Part shown: positions 32,941 through 42,229 of the stretch, one piece after another
Position numbering within the stretch: the first letter of the stretch is position 1
Layout: every line of letters begins with the position of its first letter
From: Psychrobacter namhaensis
GTDB taxonomy: Bacteria; Pseudomonadota; Gammaproteobacteria; Pseudomonadales; Moraxellaceae
Length of the DNA stretch: 64,000 nt
Reading direction: 5' to 3'
Assembly: GCF_016107545.1 (NCBI RefSeq)
Contig: NZ_JABASS010000002.1
Coordinates: 1 to 64,000 of the forward strand
Position numbers and translations under genes: made by a program
Notes under the pieces: generated by a model
What the model was told of the DNA's origin: nothing
Databases searched by the model: none
Seen by the model: only the letters and a program-made list of their open reading frames with translations

Positions 32941-34152
32941 GTGAAATTAACTATGTGGCAACGATTTACCGCACCGTTTGTTGAGCCTTATGTTCGTTAT
33001 CAACACGCGGATATCTTGCATGCGACACGGTTGGGTGTGGCTGTGATACTTGCCTTGTTAGTCAATAAGGTCACAAACCTTCCCCATGGGGAGTGGACGA
33101 CCATTACGGTTTTTATTATTTTGGGACTATTACAATACCAAGGCGCGATCTATACCAAGGCTAAAGAGCGGGTAATGGGCACCTTGTTGGGCATTGGTGC
33201 CGCTCTTGGTGTGTTGTGGTTCAGTCAAAACGTGGGTGCATGGTTGTGGGTAGATTATGCGCTCATTGGACTGATCAGTGGCATCATTGGCTATCTGGCG
33301 GTCAGGCAACTGGGATACACGGGGCTGCTGACTGGGATCACGATGTTGATGATTGTCTCAGATTTGGGCCATAGTAGTATTGGACAAGATGGGATTTACC
33401 GCGCTCTAAATATTTTACTTGGGACGGGGGTCGCCGTGGCAGTGACACTGGTCTTGCCATTAAAGTCGACCCTGATGTGGCGTTTTTTATTGAGTAGTAA
33501 CCTCGATGCCTGTAGTAGTCTCTATGCTAGCGTGGGCAACCACATTGACACGGCGGACGGGATGACGCAAGATTTGGCTCAACCGCCGAACCCAGTGGCG
33601 TTTTCAGTCGATGGAGTACCGGTTAACAAGACGTTAGTCACAGCGCTACAACAGATCAATAAACGCTTGCTGGCCGTGCGTCCACATATCGCTGCGACAG
33701 CCAGTGAGTCAGGGATTAAAAAAGAGACATTGGAGACGATCCAGCGTACTCACCGGAATATTATCGGAACGATTGATTTACTATTGAGTGCAGCGCCGCG
33801 CTTGGCCAATATCGACATCGATGATGAAAATCACACTTTATTGATACATTATCAGCATGAGCTGACCCAAGCCATGCAGCATATGGCAGCAGTACTGCGT
33901 AGTCCAAGCGATGAGATGTTTCGCCCCATTACTCGTATTGCCGTCTCAGAGTACCCAAGCGTACAGCACTTGGCGTTTGAATGGCAGGGGTATTTTTGGT
34001 TGACGCAAACCTTGCAAACCCAATTGCAGCAGTTGAGTGACTTGCTACAAACCACCAAACCGCACTGGTATGCAGCGTCTGGCCTGAGCTATCAGCGTCG
34101 TGAGCAGCGCCGGATAAAACAGCAAGGCGGCGAGACTGACTTACATTTATAA
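32941..34152 (+). CDS. FUSC-family (aromatic acid exporter-like) membrane protein
   Basis: The 403-residue protein has six hydrophobic segments in its first ~180 residues, including RLGVAVILALLVNK and WTTITVFIILGLLQYQGAIY, then a soluble helical C-terminal half. That layout and the conserved KAKERVMGTLLGIGAA segment fit the FUSC/ArAE superfamily (YccS, AaeB and relatives), which exports aromatic or other organic acids. It has one FUSC half only, so it may work as an oligomer. The start is GTG 32941 without a strong Shine-Dalgarno. The substrate is unknown. Confidence 0.75.
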   Translation: MKLTMWQRFTAPFVEPYVRYQHADILHATRLGVAVILALLVNKVTNLPHGEWTTITVFIILGLLQYQGAIYTKAKERVMGTLLGIGAALGVLWFSQNVGAWLWVDYALIGLISGIIGYLAVRQLGYTGLLTGITMLMIVSDLGHSSIGQDGIYRALNILLGTGVAVAVTLVLPLKSTLMWRFLLSSNLDACSSLYASVGNHIDTADGMTQDLAQPPNPVAFSVDGVPVNKTLVTALQQINKRLLAVRPHIAATASESGIKKETLETIQRTHRNIIGTIDLLLSAAPRLANIDIDDENHTLLIHYQHELTQAMQHMAAVLRSPSDEMFRPITRIAVSEYPSVQHLAFEWQGYFWLTQTLQTQLQQLSDLLQTTKPHWYAASGLSYQRREQRRIKQQGGETDLHL

Positions 34153-34188
34153 TATACAGTCGATTCTATTTAAAACCGATACAGAGTG

Positions 34189-34255
34189 AATGGGATAAAT
34201 TTTTTGTAGCCTCTGTCACGCCTGCGAACAGCAAGCAAGAAAAATGTATCCCATT
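34189..34255. repeat. 67-nt inverted-repeat element downstream of the FUSC gene
   Basis: AATGGGATA at 34189-34197 pairs with TATCCCATT at 34247-34255. After one mismatch the stem continues for seven more base pairs (ATTTTTT / GAAAAAT with a wobble). The 34-nt interior is GC-richer. It looks like a small structured RNA element or a miniature repeat, distinct from the terminator that follows. Confidence 0.6.
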
Positions 34256-34313
34256 AGCACGATGATATTAACGTATCGATTTTATTTTCAACTGATTATA
34301 GTGGATCTTAAAT

Positions 34314-34347
34314 AAAAAAACGCTGACCCTTTAACGTCAGCGTTTTT
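34314..34347. terminator. Bidirectional terminator between FUSC gene and potD
   Basis: AAAAACGCTGAC and GTCAGCGTTTTT pair around CCTTTAAC. A- and T-runs on both sides serve both converging genes. Confidence 0.88.
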
Positions 34348-34396
34348 CGTTGTTAGCGGCATAGTTATCGCTAAAAAGCAGTCACTAAAGAAGTCA

Positions 34397-35533
34397 CTAG
34401 CGCCCCGTTTTTAGCTTATCCCAATACTGCTGGTACACTTGTAGTGCTTCATCGCCCACATCTTCTTGGAACTCAGCGTTGGCTAGCACGTCTTTACTAG
34501 GATAAATAGTGGCATTATTACGCACATCTTCGTCCATCAGCTCACGTGCTGCCATGTTTGGTGAGGCATAACCAATCTCTTCACTGACGATTTTGGCATT
34601 TTCAGGACGTAGTAAGTAGTCGATAAATTTGTGCGCCGCATCGACCTGTTTTGCATTTTTTGGAATGACAAAGTTATCCATCCATAGTATCGCGCCCTCA
34701 GACGGGTACTTATAAACCAAGCTGGTCAAACCTTCATCATTGGCCATAACCGCCTCGCCATTCCACGTCATACCCAGTGCAGTTTCGCCTTCGATATAAG
34801 GCATACGTGTCGCATCGGAGTTAAAGGTTTTCACATTTGGCATCAACGTGGTGAGCTTCTCGTAAGCCGCTTTGATCTCGTCAGGATCGCTACTATTGCC
34901 TGAATAGCCAAGTGTCAGTAGTGCCATACCAAACACTTCGCGCACATCATTGGTGAGCATTACCTGACCTTTATACTTAGGATCCCATAGGTCATTCCAG
35001 CTGTTGACCGTCGCAGGATCCACAGTATCGCCATTAATAGCCAGTCCTGTGCTGCCCCACATATAAGGGATAGAGTATTTATTTTCTGGGTCAACTTTGG
35101 TGTTGGTAAATGACGTATCTAGATTTTTAAAGTTACTCAGTTTCGATTTATCCAATTCTTGCAGTAGTCCTTCTTTGGCCATCTTTTCGACATAATAAGT
35201 CGATGGGATCGCAAGGTCATACTGACTAGAGTCATCGAGCAGCTTGAGCTTAGCGTACATGGCTTCATTAGAATCAAAGGTGGTGTAATTCACATTAATA
35301 CCAGTCTCTTCTTCAAAACCATCCAGAATCTCTTGTGGCATGTATTCTGACCAGTTATATAAATTAAGCGTCACATCGCTCGTGGCGGCACTACCATCAG
35401 CCGCAGCGTTGTCAGAGTTGCTACAGCTAGCAAGAGCCAAGCCAACCGTCATTGCCAACAGGGCTTTTGGCATCAGACGACCGACAGAGGCAGCCGTGCG
35501 TGCGGGTAGGTGGGACGATGATAAATGGGTCAA
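34397..35533 (-). CDS. potD: Spermidine/putrescine-binding lipoprotein PotD
   Basis: This is a substrate-binding protein of polyamine ABC import. The 378-residue precursor has an N-terminal signal with lipobox LASC (Cys37), so it is probably membrane-tethered. The mature part matches the PotD pattern: LYNWSEYMP, VPSTYYVEKM-like IPSTYYVEKM, YSIPYMWGSTG, AREVF-like VREVFGMALLTLGYSGN, ALGMTWNGEA and ILWMDNFVIP. The ligand-contact Trp and Asp in the last motif are kept. The start is TTG 35533, supported by AGGAGA at 6-nt spacing. No potABC permease or ATPase genes are adjacent, so the partners must be elsewhere. Confidence 0.9.
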   Translation of the reverse strand: MTHLSSSHLPARTAASVGRLMPKALLAMTVGLALASCSNSDNAAADGSAATSDVTLNLYNWSEYMPQEILDGFEEETGINVNYTTFDSNEAMYAKLKLLDDSSQYDLAIPSTYYVEKMAKEGLLQELDKSKLSNFKNLDTSFTNTKVDPENKYSIPYMWGSTGLAINGDTVDPATVNSWNDLWDPKYKGQVMLTNDVREVFGMALLTLGYSGNSSDPDEIKAAYEKLTTLMPNVKTFNSDATRMPYIEGETALGMTWNGEAVMANDEGLTSLVYKYPSEGAILWMDNFVIPKNAKQVDAAHKFIDYLLRPENAKIVSEEIGYASPNMAARELMDEDVRNNATIYPSKDVLANAEFQEDVGDEALQVYQQYWDKLKTGR

Positions 35534-35859
35534 AATATCTCTCCTAGATAAGGTGATGCAAATCGATAACCATCAGTAAAGACTGACAGGTAATAAATGT
35601 TTGATAAAATGGTCACCCTATTATGGTCATTGTGGTCAAAAATTTAAAGGGGCGTGTCTAACAGTCGTTGAGCCGCCTTGATCCGTTGCTCAGCGCTTTG
35701 GTTTAAATGATTGAATGACCAATCCAACAGGTATATACGGCCCTATTTATAGCGAGCTTAGGACGCGGCAATGACAGCAGATAATCATGCTATGATAAGT
35801 GCAGATTTGGGCGGCGCTATGCTCTTGACTAACCATAACATAATAATGGATGACCCATC
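35534..35859. promoter_or_regulatory. Divergent potD / SDR promoter region with three TGGTCA repeats
   Basis: This 326-bp gap holds no gene. TGGTCA occurs three times in the same orientation at 35610, 35624 and 35633, within 29 bp and about 80-105 bp before the potD start. The rest shows no clear -10/-35 pair that I can defend. Confidence 0.45.
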
Positions 35860-36657
35860 ATGACTCAGACCAACGCGGTGATACCGGCTTTTTTGCTGAA
35901 TAAAGTGGTTATTGTCACTGGTGCCAGTCGTGGACTTGGCGCACAAATCGCTCAGAAGATGGCAGGAGCGGGCGCAAGTGTGTGCGTCAATTATCTCAAT
36001 AGTCAAGAAGCGGCTGACACAGTAGTTGCAGATATCGTCGCGGCAGGTGGGCAGGCATTTGCTTATCAAGCCGATGTGACAGAGCTTGAGCAGATGCAAG
36101 GTATGGCAAAGGAGGTGACGGCGCGCTATGGTCGTATTGATATACTGGTCAATAATGCGTTGCCAAGCTACCAATTTAATCCTAGTGCGGACTATACCAG
36201 TATTGAAACCGTTCAGTGGTCGCATTTTACCCAACAAATAGATGGCATCGTAAAGGGTGCGGTCAATGCCGTGCAGGCAGTCCTGCCCCAGATGAAAGCG
36301 CAAAAGACAGGCAAGATCCTCAACATTTCAACCAATCTGGTCTACAACCCTGTGGTCACTTATTATGACTATACGACGGCCAAATCTGCCTTGATTGGCT
36401 TGACTCGTAACCTAGCGGCTGAGCTTGGGCAGTATGGTATTCGGGTCAACTTGCTGGCAGGTGGCCTGTTAAAAACGACGGATGCCAGCCGTTTAACGAC
36501 CGAAGCGGTTTTCGACTACATTGCGACGACCACCCCGCTGCGTCAAGCAACCTCAGTGGATGACTTTGCCAATTCAGTTCTGCTAATGGCCTCTGATCTA
36601 AGCGCGGCTATCACGGGACAGTCCATCGCTGTCGATGGTGGTTTGACGATGCCTTAG
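35860..36657 (+). CDS. Short-chain dehydrogenase/reductase (FabG-like)
   Basis: A classical SDR of 265 residues. It has the cofactor motif VTGASRGLGAQIAQ (about 19-32), NNA in ILVNNALPS, the structural Ser in NISTNLV, and the catalytic YxxxK as YTTAK in YYDYTTAKSALIGL. The end IAVDGGLTMP is typical of 3-oxoacyl-ACP reductase-like enzymes. FabG proper sits in the fab cluster, so this is probably a specialised oxidoreductase of unknown substrate. The ribosome binding site is weak. Confidence 0.88.
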   Translation: MTQTNAVIPAFLLNKVVIVTGASRGLGAQIAQKMAGAGASVCVNYLNSQEAADTVVADIVAAGGQAFAYQADVTELEQMQGMAKEVTARYGRIDILVNNALPSYQFNPSADYTSIETVQWSHFTQQIDGIVKGAVNAVQAVLPQMKAQKTGKILNISTNLVYNPVVTYYDYTTAKSALIGLTRNLAAELGQYGIRVNLLAGGLLKTTDASRLTTEAVFDYIATTTPLRQATSVDDFANSVLLMASDLSAAITGQSIAVDGGLTMP

Positions 36658-36747
36658 TATTTACGTCTAAACGCGCTATGAGTTAACGAATCAATGATAA
36701 CCACCCTCATGCACAAAACACGTCACTGAATATAGAAGAGAGAAAAG

Positions 36748-37011
36748 ATGAACAACCACAAACGTGCTGGATTTATTACCGCGGTGATCGGCATAGTCGC
36801 TTTTATGATACTGTTCAACGCAGGCTCACAGGCGTCTATCGTCAATTGGCCTGTTGAGACCTATTTAGGGTTGGCGTTTACGATTGGTTGGTTGAGCCAC
36901 GTACCAGTTTGGTTGGCTCATACACTGGCAGCGTTGGTACTTATCCTTATCATCGTAGGGTTTTATAAAGTTGGTAGCTGGGTTTATGGTCTGCTAGCAA
37001 AGCGCCGCTAA
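36748..37011 (+). CDS. Small two-TM membrane protein, unknown function
   Basis: I do not recognise this 87-residue protein. It has two clear hydrophobic helices (about residues 9-27 and 57-80) with a short periplasmic or cytoplasmic loop and a basic C-terminus LLAKRR. AGAGAGAAAAG lies just before the ATG. It follows the SDR gene by 90 bp on the same strand and converges on a HAD gene with no obvious terminator between. Confidence 0.65.
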   Translation: MNNHKRAGFITAVIGIVAFMILFNAGSQASIVNWPVETYLGLAFTIGWLSHVPVWLAHTLAALVLILIIVGFYKVGSWVYGLLAKRR

Positions 37012-37072
37012 AGGTAGGGGCTGAGAGAGTAGTTTATGCGTCCTTATTTGCAAACTCACCCGACCCAAGTTG

Positions 37073-37903
37073 TCAGGGTGTGACATGAAATTGCTCAAGC
37101 ACCGCTTGTATCCCGCGCTCTTCAATCGTTCCAGTGACAAAATCTGCTCGTGCTATCAAATCAGGCTGAGCATCCCCCATCGCCACCGCATAGCCGACCA
37201 AATCAAACATCTCTAGATCATTCATACCATCGCCAAACGCCATACACTCGCTGACATCTACCGCGTAGTACTCACACACGTCTTTGATGCCTCGTGCTTT
37301 GGAGGCATCCACAGGCAATATGTCTGCGCCGATATGATGCCAATGCACCAGCTTTAAACCGTAGTGGTCAAAGTTCACGTTTTGCATTTTATCAATTTGA
37401 TTGTTAAAAAATACAGAACACTGATACACAGGGGTTGATTGATAATAGACCGGATCGACGATAGAGTTTGGCGTTCTGGCATTGTAATCGCGTAAACGCT
37501 CGTTTTCGTCTGACCATGCAATATGAGTGGCGGAGTCAAACTTATGAATCAACGCGCTCTGTTGGCAAAGATGTACAATTTTTTCCGTCTGCTCAGCAGA
37601 CAAAGGGTAGTGGCTGATGCGTCCGTTTTTATCAAAGCTGTATTGCCCATTCATACAAATAATAGCGTCTAAGACACCCACATCAAGTAGCGCTAAAATA
37701 TCATCAGGTATGATGGCTTTAGAGCGTCCAGTCGAAATCACCAGCTTGATATCCGTCTTGGCTAGCTGCTCAAGAGTCGCTTTGTTATGCTCGGCGATCA
37801 TACCGCCCCGGCTCAGGGTATCATCAATGTCAAAAAAGATGATTTTGGGTATGGGCAGTTTGTGTTTCATACCGGCTGTAGCCGCTTTATCAACAATAAA
37901 CAT
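37073..37903 (-). CDS. Cof-type HAD-superfamily phosphatase
   Basis: A 276-residue hydrolase of the haloacid dehalogenase class IIB type. Motif I is FFDIDDTLSRGG (about 24-35), motif II VISTGRSK, and the motif III/IV region is ASKARGIKDV followed by FGDGMNDLEMF. The cap domain lies in between. Such enzymes dephosphorylate sugar phosphates or flavin precursors, and the substrate cannot be told from sequence. ATG 37903 is supported by AAGGA at 5-nt spacing. A start at residue 12 is less likely. Confidence 0.9.
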   Translation of the reverse strand: MFIVDKAATAGMKHKLPIPKIIFFDIDDTLSRGGMIAEHNKATLEQLAKTDIKLVISTGRSKAIIPDDILALLDVGVLDAIICMNGQYSFDKNGRISHYPLSAEQTEKIVHLCQQSALIHKFDSATHIAWSDENERLRDYNARTPNSIVDPVYYQSTPVYQCSVFFNNQIDKMQNVNFDHYGLKLVHWHHIGADILPVDASKARGIKDVCEYYAVDVSECMAFGDGMNDLEMFDLVGYAVAMGDAQPDLIARADFVTGTIEERGIQAVLEQFHVTP

Positions 37904-38424
37904 GATTGTCCTTTATGTTTTAGATCCTATTATCGTCAGTTAAAAAATACCAGAATGAGGCAAAAAAGCGTGCGACTGGTATACCTGTTCTTTGCTTACT
38001 GCGACGTTGCAGTCTATTGTATTATTTTTAAATCAAATCGACTATATCAAGGGTTATCAAGGCCCACTCGATCATGGCTAAGCGGCTTGGTCGATTGTTG
38101 TTATTCGTTTTATCCTACAGGCTCATCAGCAAAAAATAACGGGTTTTTTGACTAGGTTGTGTAACGTGCTGGTCAGTAAGGTTCTACCGCCGGCTGTGGG
38201 TAGAATCCTAATACGTAACTAAATACATAGTTGATATTTTGGTTGATATTCTGTTTTTTAACTCTATATATATCCTACATGTATAGTCAATTATTTTTAG
38301 ATTTTCTAATGAATATCTTACGTTATTTTCTATGCTGAGAGTGTGGTTAGAGGCACTTGATTGACCATCACCCAAGCGCCCATACAAGACACTGAATCAG
38401 TAACACAACCTATAGGAACAAACC
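37904..38424. other. 520-bp intergenic region, no gene found
   Basis: The region is A/T-rich, and reading frames here are short or shadow the HAD gene. Two inverted repeats are visible: ACTGC/GCAGT near 37998-38013 and TTCTACC/GGTAGAA near 38182-38206. A promoter for the hemerythrin gene probably lies in the A/T-rich part after 38220, but no hexamer pair stands out. Confidence 0.4.
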
Positions 38425-39018
38425 ATGACGGCTTCTACTCAAAAATCAAATCATCAAGACAGCGCTGATGGGGAAGTGTCTGGGCCAACGCCGCGGCACC
38501 CTGACAGCCGGCTTGAGGCAGATTGGCTGTTTTTGTATGAGCAACTCCCACCCAATCAGTGGTACAGCGCAGACTATGTTTATAAAACATCGGGATGGTT
38601 AAATATTCACGCCGATATTCGTAAGCGCCAGCGTATTCTTATCCAAATCAGTGACGCCTATCATTTGGGTGACATGGAGTGGTCAGAGTACCGCGCACAA
38701 CTCTCACCGCGGATTCATCAGTATATTTTTAAGTTGCATCAGCACCATAGCATTGAGGACAAGGGGTATTTCCCACAGTTTATTCGTATGTATCCGCAGT
38801 TAAAGTCGGGGTTTGAGGTGTTAGATCGTGACCATCTGCATTTAGACTCGCTACTTAACGAGTTGCAAGGACTAAACAGTCAGCTTGTGATAAGTGAGGG
38901 AGAAGATAAGGCGCTAGGTGGACAATTGCATCAGACCTTAGTCGACGTGAGTGATCTACTCTCACAACATCTGACCGATGAAGAGGACTTGGTGATCCCT
39001 ATTTTGGGATTAAATTAG
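38425..39018 (+). CDS. Hemerythrin HHE-domain protein
   Basis: A predicted di-iron four-helix protein of 197 residues. The likely ligands are His62 (NIHADI), His107 or His108 with Glu111 (HHSIED), His137 (RDHLHLD), and His182 with Glu186 (QHLTDEED). A hydrophilic N-terminal region of about 30 residues precedes the domain. Bacterial relatives sense or buffer oxygen, NO or iron, or repair iron-sulfur centres, and the role here is unknown. AGGAACAAACC precedes the ATG. It is monocistronic. Confidence 0.85.
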   Translation: MTASTQKSNHQDSADGEVSGPTPRHPDSRLEADWLFLYEQLPPNQWYSADYVYKTSGWLNIHADIRKRQRILIQISDAYHLGDMEWSEYRAQLSPRIHQYIFKLHQHHSIEDKGYFPQFIRMYPQLKSGFEVLDRDHLHLDSLLNELQGLNSQLVISEGEDKALGGQLHQTLVDVSDLLSQHLTDEEDLVIPILGLN

Positions 39019-39048
39019 GGGGGTGGGGCGAGTCAAATCTGTACTATA

Positions 39049-39085
39049 TATCAGAGAAATAGCCAAGTATCAGAGAAATAGCCAA
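39049..39085. repeat. Two-copy 18-bp direct repeat, 19-bp period
   Basis: TATCAGAGAAATAGCCAA occurs at 39049-39066 and again at 39068-39085. It is non-coding and lies between the hemerythrin gene and parC. Confidence 0.9.
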
Positions 39086-39208
39086 TAGGGCTGTGAACAG
39101 GTAACGTGCTAAACAAAGAAGAAAGCTTTTGAGGCAAAGAATGTTTGTGAACGTTGGATAGCACTTAGTTTAATGCAAAAGAACGCGTTATCATCGCAAT
39201 GATAAACT

Positions 39209-39245
39209 CTCCCACAGTAGAACTAGCTATTATGGGAGGTTTTTG
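39209..39245 (+). terminator. Possible terminator between hemerythrin gene and parC
   Basis: CTCCCA pairs with TGGGAG, with an inner TAG/CTA pair, followed by GTTTTT. It is 190 bp from the hemerythrin stop and 40 bp from the parC stop, so it could serve either gene. The T-tract is better on the plus strand. Confidence 0.4.
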
Positions 39246-39285
39246 GAAGTTGCTTTTTGTGTTATCGATTACGGTCGTACTTTCA

Positions 39286-41604
39286 TTACCCAACCTCAAC
39301 CGATGTCACATTCTGAAAGCCTCGTGGCAATTGGCCGCCACGATTACCACGAGTGCCTGTATAGTTGGCCAAGTCGTTTGGTTTTAGCGTCACATGGCGT
39401 TTGCCTGCGGTAATGACTAAGCTGTCCTGCTGACTCAGTGGCGTGATAGCCAGTACCTCTTCGCCATCTTTTAGCTTAATCAGTTTGTTGCCTTTACCGC
39501 GCGCTTGTTCCGGCAAATCATCAAGAGCAAATATCAATAAGTAGCCCGCATTGGTCACGACAGCGATCTGGTCAGGTGCCACGCGTGCGTTGCTGCTTTC
39601 ACTGTCAGTATTGTCACTGTTATTGGCAGTTATATCCACTGGCGCATCGATACGCGCCACGGGCAGTAAGCGGCTGTCAGCGGCTAAATTGATGATTTTT
39701 TTCCCCGCTTTTTGATTGCTGTCTAAGTTGCCCAGCGTATTGATAAAGCCATAACCTGCTGAGCTGGTGAGGATGATGCGTTGATCATCATTACCGGTTA
39801 ACAACTGCTCAAAACTGGCGCCTGCTGGCGGCTTTAACACACTGGTCAGCGGATCACCTTGACCACGGGCAGAGGCGAGGTTATGTGCATCAATACTATA
39901 ACTGCGCCCTGTACTGTCGAGCACGTAGATTTTCTCATTGGATTTACCGCGCACATGTGCTTGGTAAGCATCGCCTGAGCGATAACTCATGCCAGGTGCA
40001 TCGACGTCATGCCCTTTGGCCGCACGTATCCAGCCGGCTTTTGATAGGATGGCGGTCACAGGCTCACTCGGTACCAGGTCGGACTCTTTGAGCGCTTGTG
40101 CTTCCGCGCGTTCTGCTAATGGCGATACGCGCTCGTTGCCGTGTTCTTTCATGTCGGCCGTCAGCTCATCAATCATCAGATTGTTAAGGCTCTCTGAATT
40201 GTCCAAATATTCCTGAATAACGGCACGTTCGGCAGCCAGCTCATCTTGCTCACGCCTCAGCTCAATCTCCTCTAACTTTGCCAGCTGACGCAGACGAATG
40301 TCCAAAATCGCATTGGCTTGAATGTCGGTGAGATCATAATCTTGCATCAACGACAACTTTGGATCGTCATCTTCACGAATAATGCGAATCACTTCATCAA
40401 TATTGAGATAAGCAATCAGCAAACCTGCAAGAATATGCAAACGCTTATCGATTTTATCAAGACGATACTGCAAACGGCGCGTGACCACAGAGCGACGACA
40501 GATGAGCCATTCTTCTAAGATTTCTTTGAGGTTTTTGACTTGCGGTTTACCGTTTAGGCCAATCATATTCATATTGACGCGGTAATTACTCTCAAGGTCA
40601 GTGCTGGCAAACAAATGGCTCATGACACGATCGACATCGACGCGCGCTGATCTCAGCTCAAGCACGATACGGCAGGCGTTTTCGTGGTCTGATTCGTCAT
40701 GAATATCGGTAATCCACGGCAGCTTTTTGTCGGTCATGAGCTTGGCGATTTGCTCTTGGATTTTATTGCCCGAGACTTGGTAGGGCAGCGCATCAATGAT
40801 GACGAGGTTTTTTTCTTTGCTATCGACATGAAACGTGGCGCGCATCTTATAGCTGCCACGACCGCTCTCATACATGGCCTGCAAGTCTTTTTTACTGGTG
40901 ATGATCTCGGCAGGCGTTGGCAAGTCAGGCGCGGGTATCGACTGGGTCAGCTGTTTAACAGACAGCTCGGGGTTTTTTAGCAAACGAATGACCGCGCGTA
41001 CCACTTCATTTAAGTTATGCGGCGGAATATCGGTTGCCATACCGACCGCGATACCCGTGGTCCCATTTAATAATATATTAGGCAGGCGTGCAGGTAGGGT
41101 GGTTGGCTCCTGCATGGTGCCATCGAAGTTGTCTTGCCAATCAACCGTCCCTTGTCCGAGTTCAGCGAGCAAGGTATTGGCATAGGCGGACATTTTGGCT
41201 TCGGTATAGCGCATTGCGGCAAAGGACTTTGGGTCGTCAGGACTGCCCCAGTTGCCTTGACCGGTGATGAGCGGATAGCGATAGCTAAACGGCTGTGCCA
41301 TGAGTACCATTGCCTCATAACAAGCGCTGTCACCGTGTGGGTGGTATTTACCCAGCACATCACCAACTGTGCGCGCCGATTTTTTCGCCTTGGCTGAGGA
41401 TTTTAGCCCCAGCTCGCTCATGGCATATACGATACGGCGCTGTACTGGTTTTAGCCCGTCAGCGATATTGGGCAAGGCCCGATCCATGATGACGTACATG
41501 GCATAATTGAGATAGGCTTGCTCGGTGAACTCTGCCACTGAGCGGGTATCCATCGGTTCATTAGGGATGATTGGGGCAATTGTAGGATCAATAACATCGG
41601 ACAT
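39286..41604 (-). CDS. parC: DNA topoisomerase IV subunit A
   Basis: ParC cuts and rejoins DNA to unlink daughter chromosomes. The 772-residue protein has the quinolone-determining region [13 protein letters not shown] with Ser93 and Glu97 (E. coli Ser80 and Glu84 positions), both wild type. The catalytic Tyr133 is in MRYTEAKMS. The C-terminal beta-pinwheel is shorter than GyrA and lacks a GyrA box, which supports ParC over GyrA. No strong Shine-Dalgarno precedes ATG 41604. parE is not adjacent. Confidence 0.96.
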   Translation of the reverse strand: MSDVIDPTIAPIIPNEPMDTRSVAEFTEQAYLNYAMYVIMDRALPNIADGLKPVQRRIVYAMSELGLKSSAKAKKSARTVGDVLGKYHPHGDSACYEAMVLMAQPFSYRYPLITGQGNWGSPDDPKSFAAMRYTEAKMSAYANTLLAELGQGTVDWQDNFDGTMQEPTTLPARLPNILLNGTTGIAVGMATDIPPHNLNEVVRAVIRLLKNPELSVKQLTQSIPAPDLPTPAEIITSKKDLQAMYESGRGSYKMRATFHVDSKEKNLVIIDALPYQVSGNKIQEQIAKLMTDKKLPWITDIHDESDHENACRIVLELRSARVDVDRVMSHLFASTDLESNYRVNMNMIGLNGKPQVKNLKEILEEWLICRRSVVTRRLQYRLDKIDKRLHILAGLLIAYLNIDEVIRIIREDDDPKLSLMQDYDLTDIQANAILDIRLRQLAKLEEIELRREQDELAAERAVIQEYLDNSESLNNLMIDELTADMKEHGNERVSPLAERAEAQALKESDLVPSEPVTAILSKAGWIRAAKGHDVDAPGMSYRSGDAYQAHVRGKSNEKIYVLDSTGRSYSIDAHNLASARGQGDPLTSVLKPPAGASFEQLLTGNDDQRIILTSSAGYGFINTLGNLDSNQKAGKKIINLAADSRLLPVARIDAPVDITANNSDNTDSESSNARVAPDQIAVVTNAGYLLIFALDDLPEQARGKGNKLIKLKDGEEVLAITPLSQQDSLVITAGKRHVTLKPNDLANYTGTRGNRGGQLPRGFQNVTSVEVG

Positions 41605-42229
41605 AAAATAGGATTCACTTATGAGTTTTAATAGGTGTCAATAATTGGTTCAATCGAGCAAATAGAATAGTGCTATCGTAAAGGATATTGGCAGAATTAA
41701 AAAGGTATAAGTCAGAATAGACGACAGCGCGTGACGTGCCTAGAGGGGATTGATTGATACTTTTACAACGTCAGTTCAGCAGTGGTTCATTGAACGGTCT
41801 TTTATCATTCTGTCTACTGATAATCTGAGTATGTAGTGAGTGGTGAATGCGTTGATCAGCGGCGAGCAAGCGCAGTAACTGGGTATCAAGCTAAATGAAT
41901 GAGTATTTATAGATAAATGTTCGCAAAAAACCACTGGTTATTTTACCTATAATTATGGTTAAATGATTGATATTTATGATTTTATTGACCGTCAAGCCAG
42001 TTTGCGCACTCAAGTAGCAATCTTTTATATTGAGTAGTCTGTATAAAGTGTGTATGTTAATTAACAAAGGGCTATTTACCGCTATATTGTTTGCTCGTCA
42101 TCATACGATTACATCACGATTTGGCTTATCGCTATGAAGAGAAGCCAGCCACTGATTCTTCGTATTTTTATCACACTGTGATTTGCATGGGTTGACGATA
42201 GCGTACTATTTACTAGGAGAAAAAAGATT
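41605..42229. promoter_or_regulatory. 625-bp divergent region parC / acyl-CoA ligase
   Basis: No gene is seen. On the plus strand TATATT (42026-42031) follows TTGCGC (42002-42007) at 18 nt, a possible weak promoter. AACCACTGGTT at 41929-41939 is an 11-bp palindrome that could be an operator. The ribosome site AGGAG at about 42215 serves the ligase. Confidence 0.4.

Noticed and set aside
37787-38155. 122-codon plus-strand frame over the HAD gene start
   Set aside because: It overlaps a well-supported HAD phosphatase on the opposite strand and has no family match.
39199-39387. 62-codon plus-strand frame overlapping the parC end
   Set aside because: It overlaps the conserved parC C-terminus, so it is most likely a shadow.
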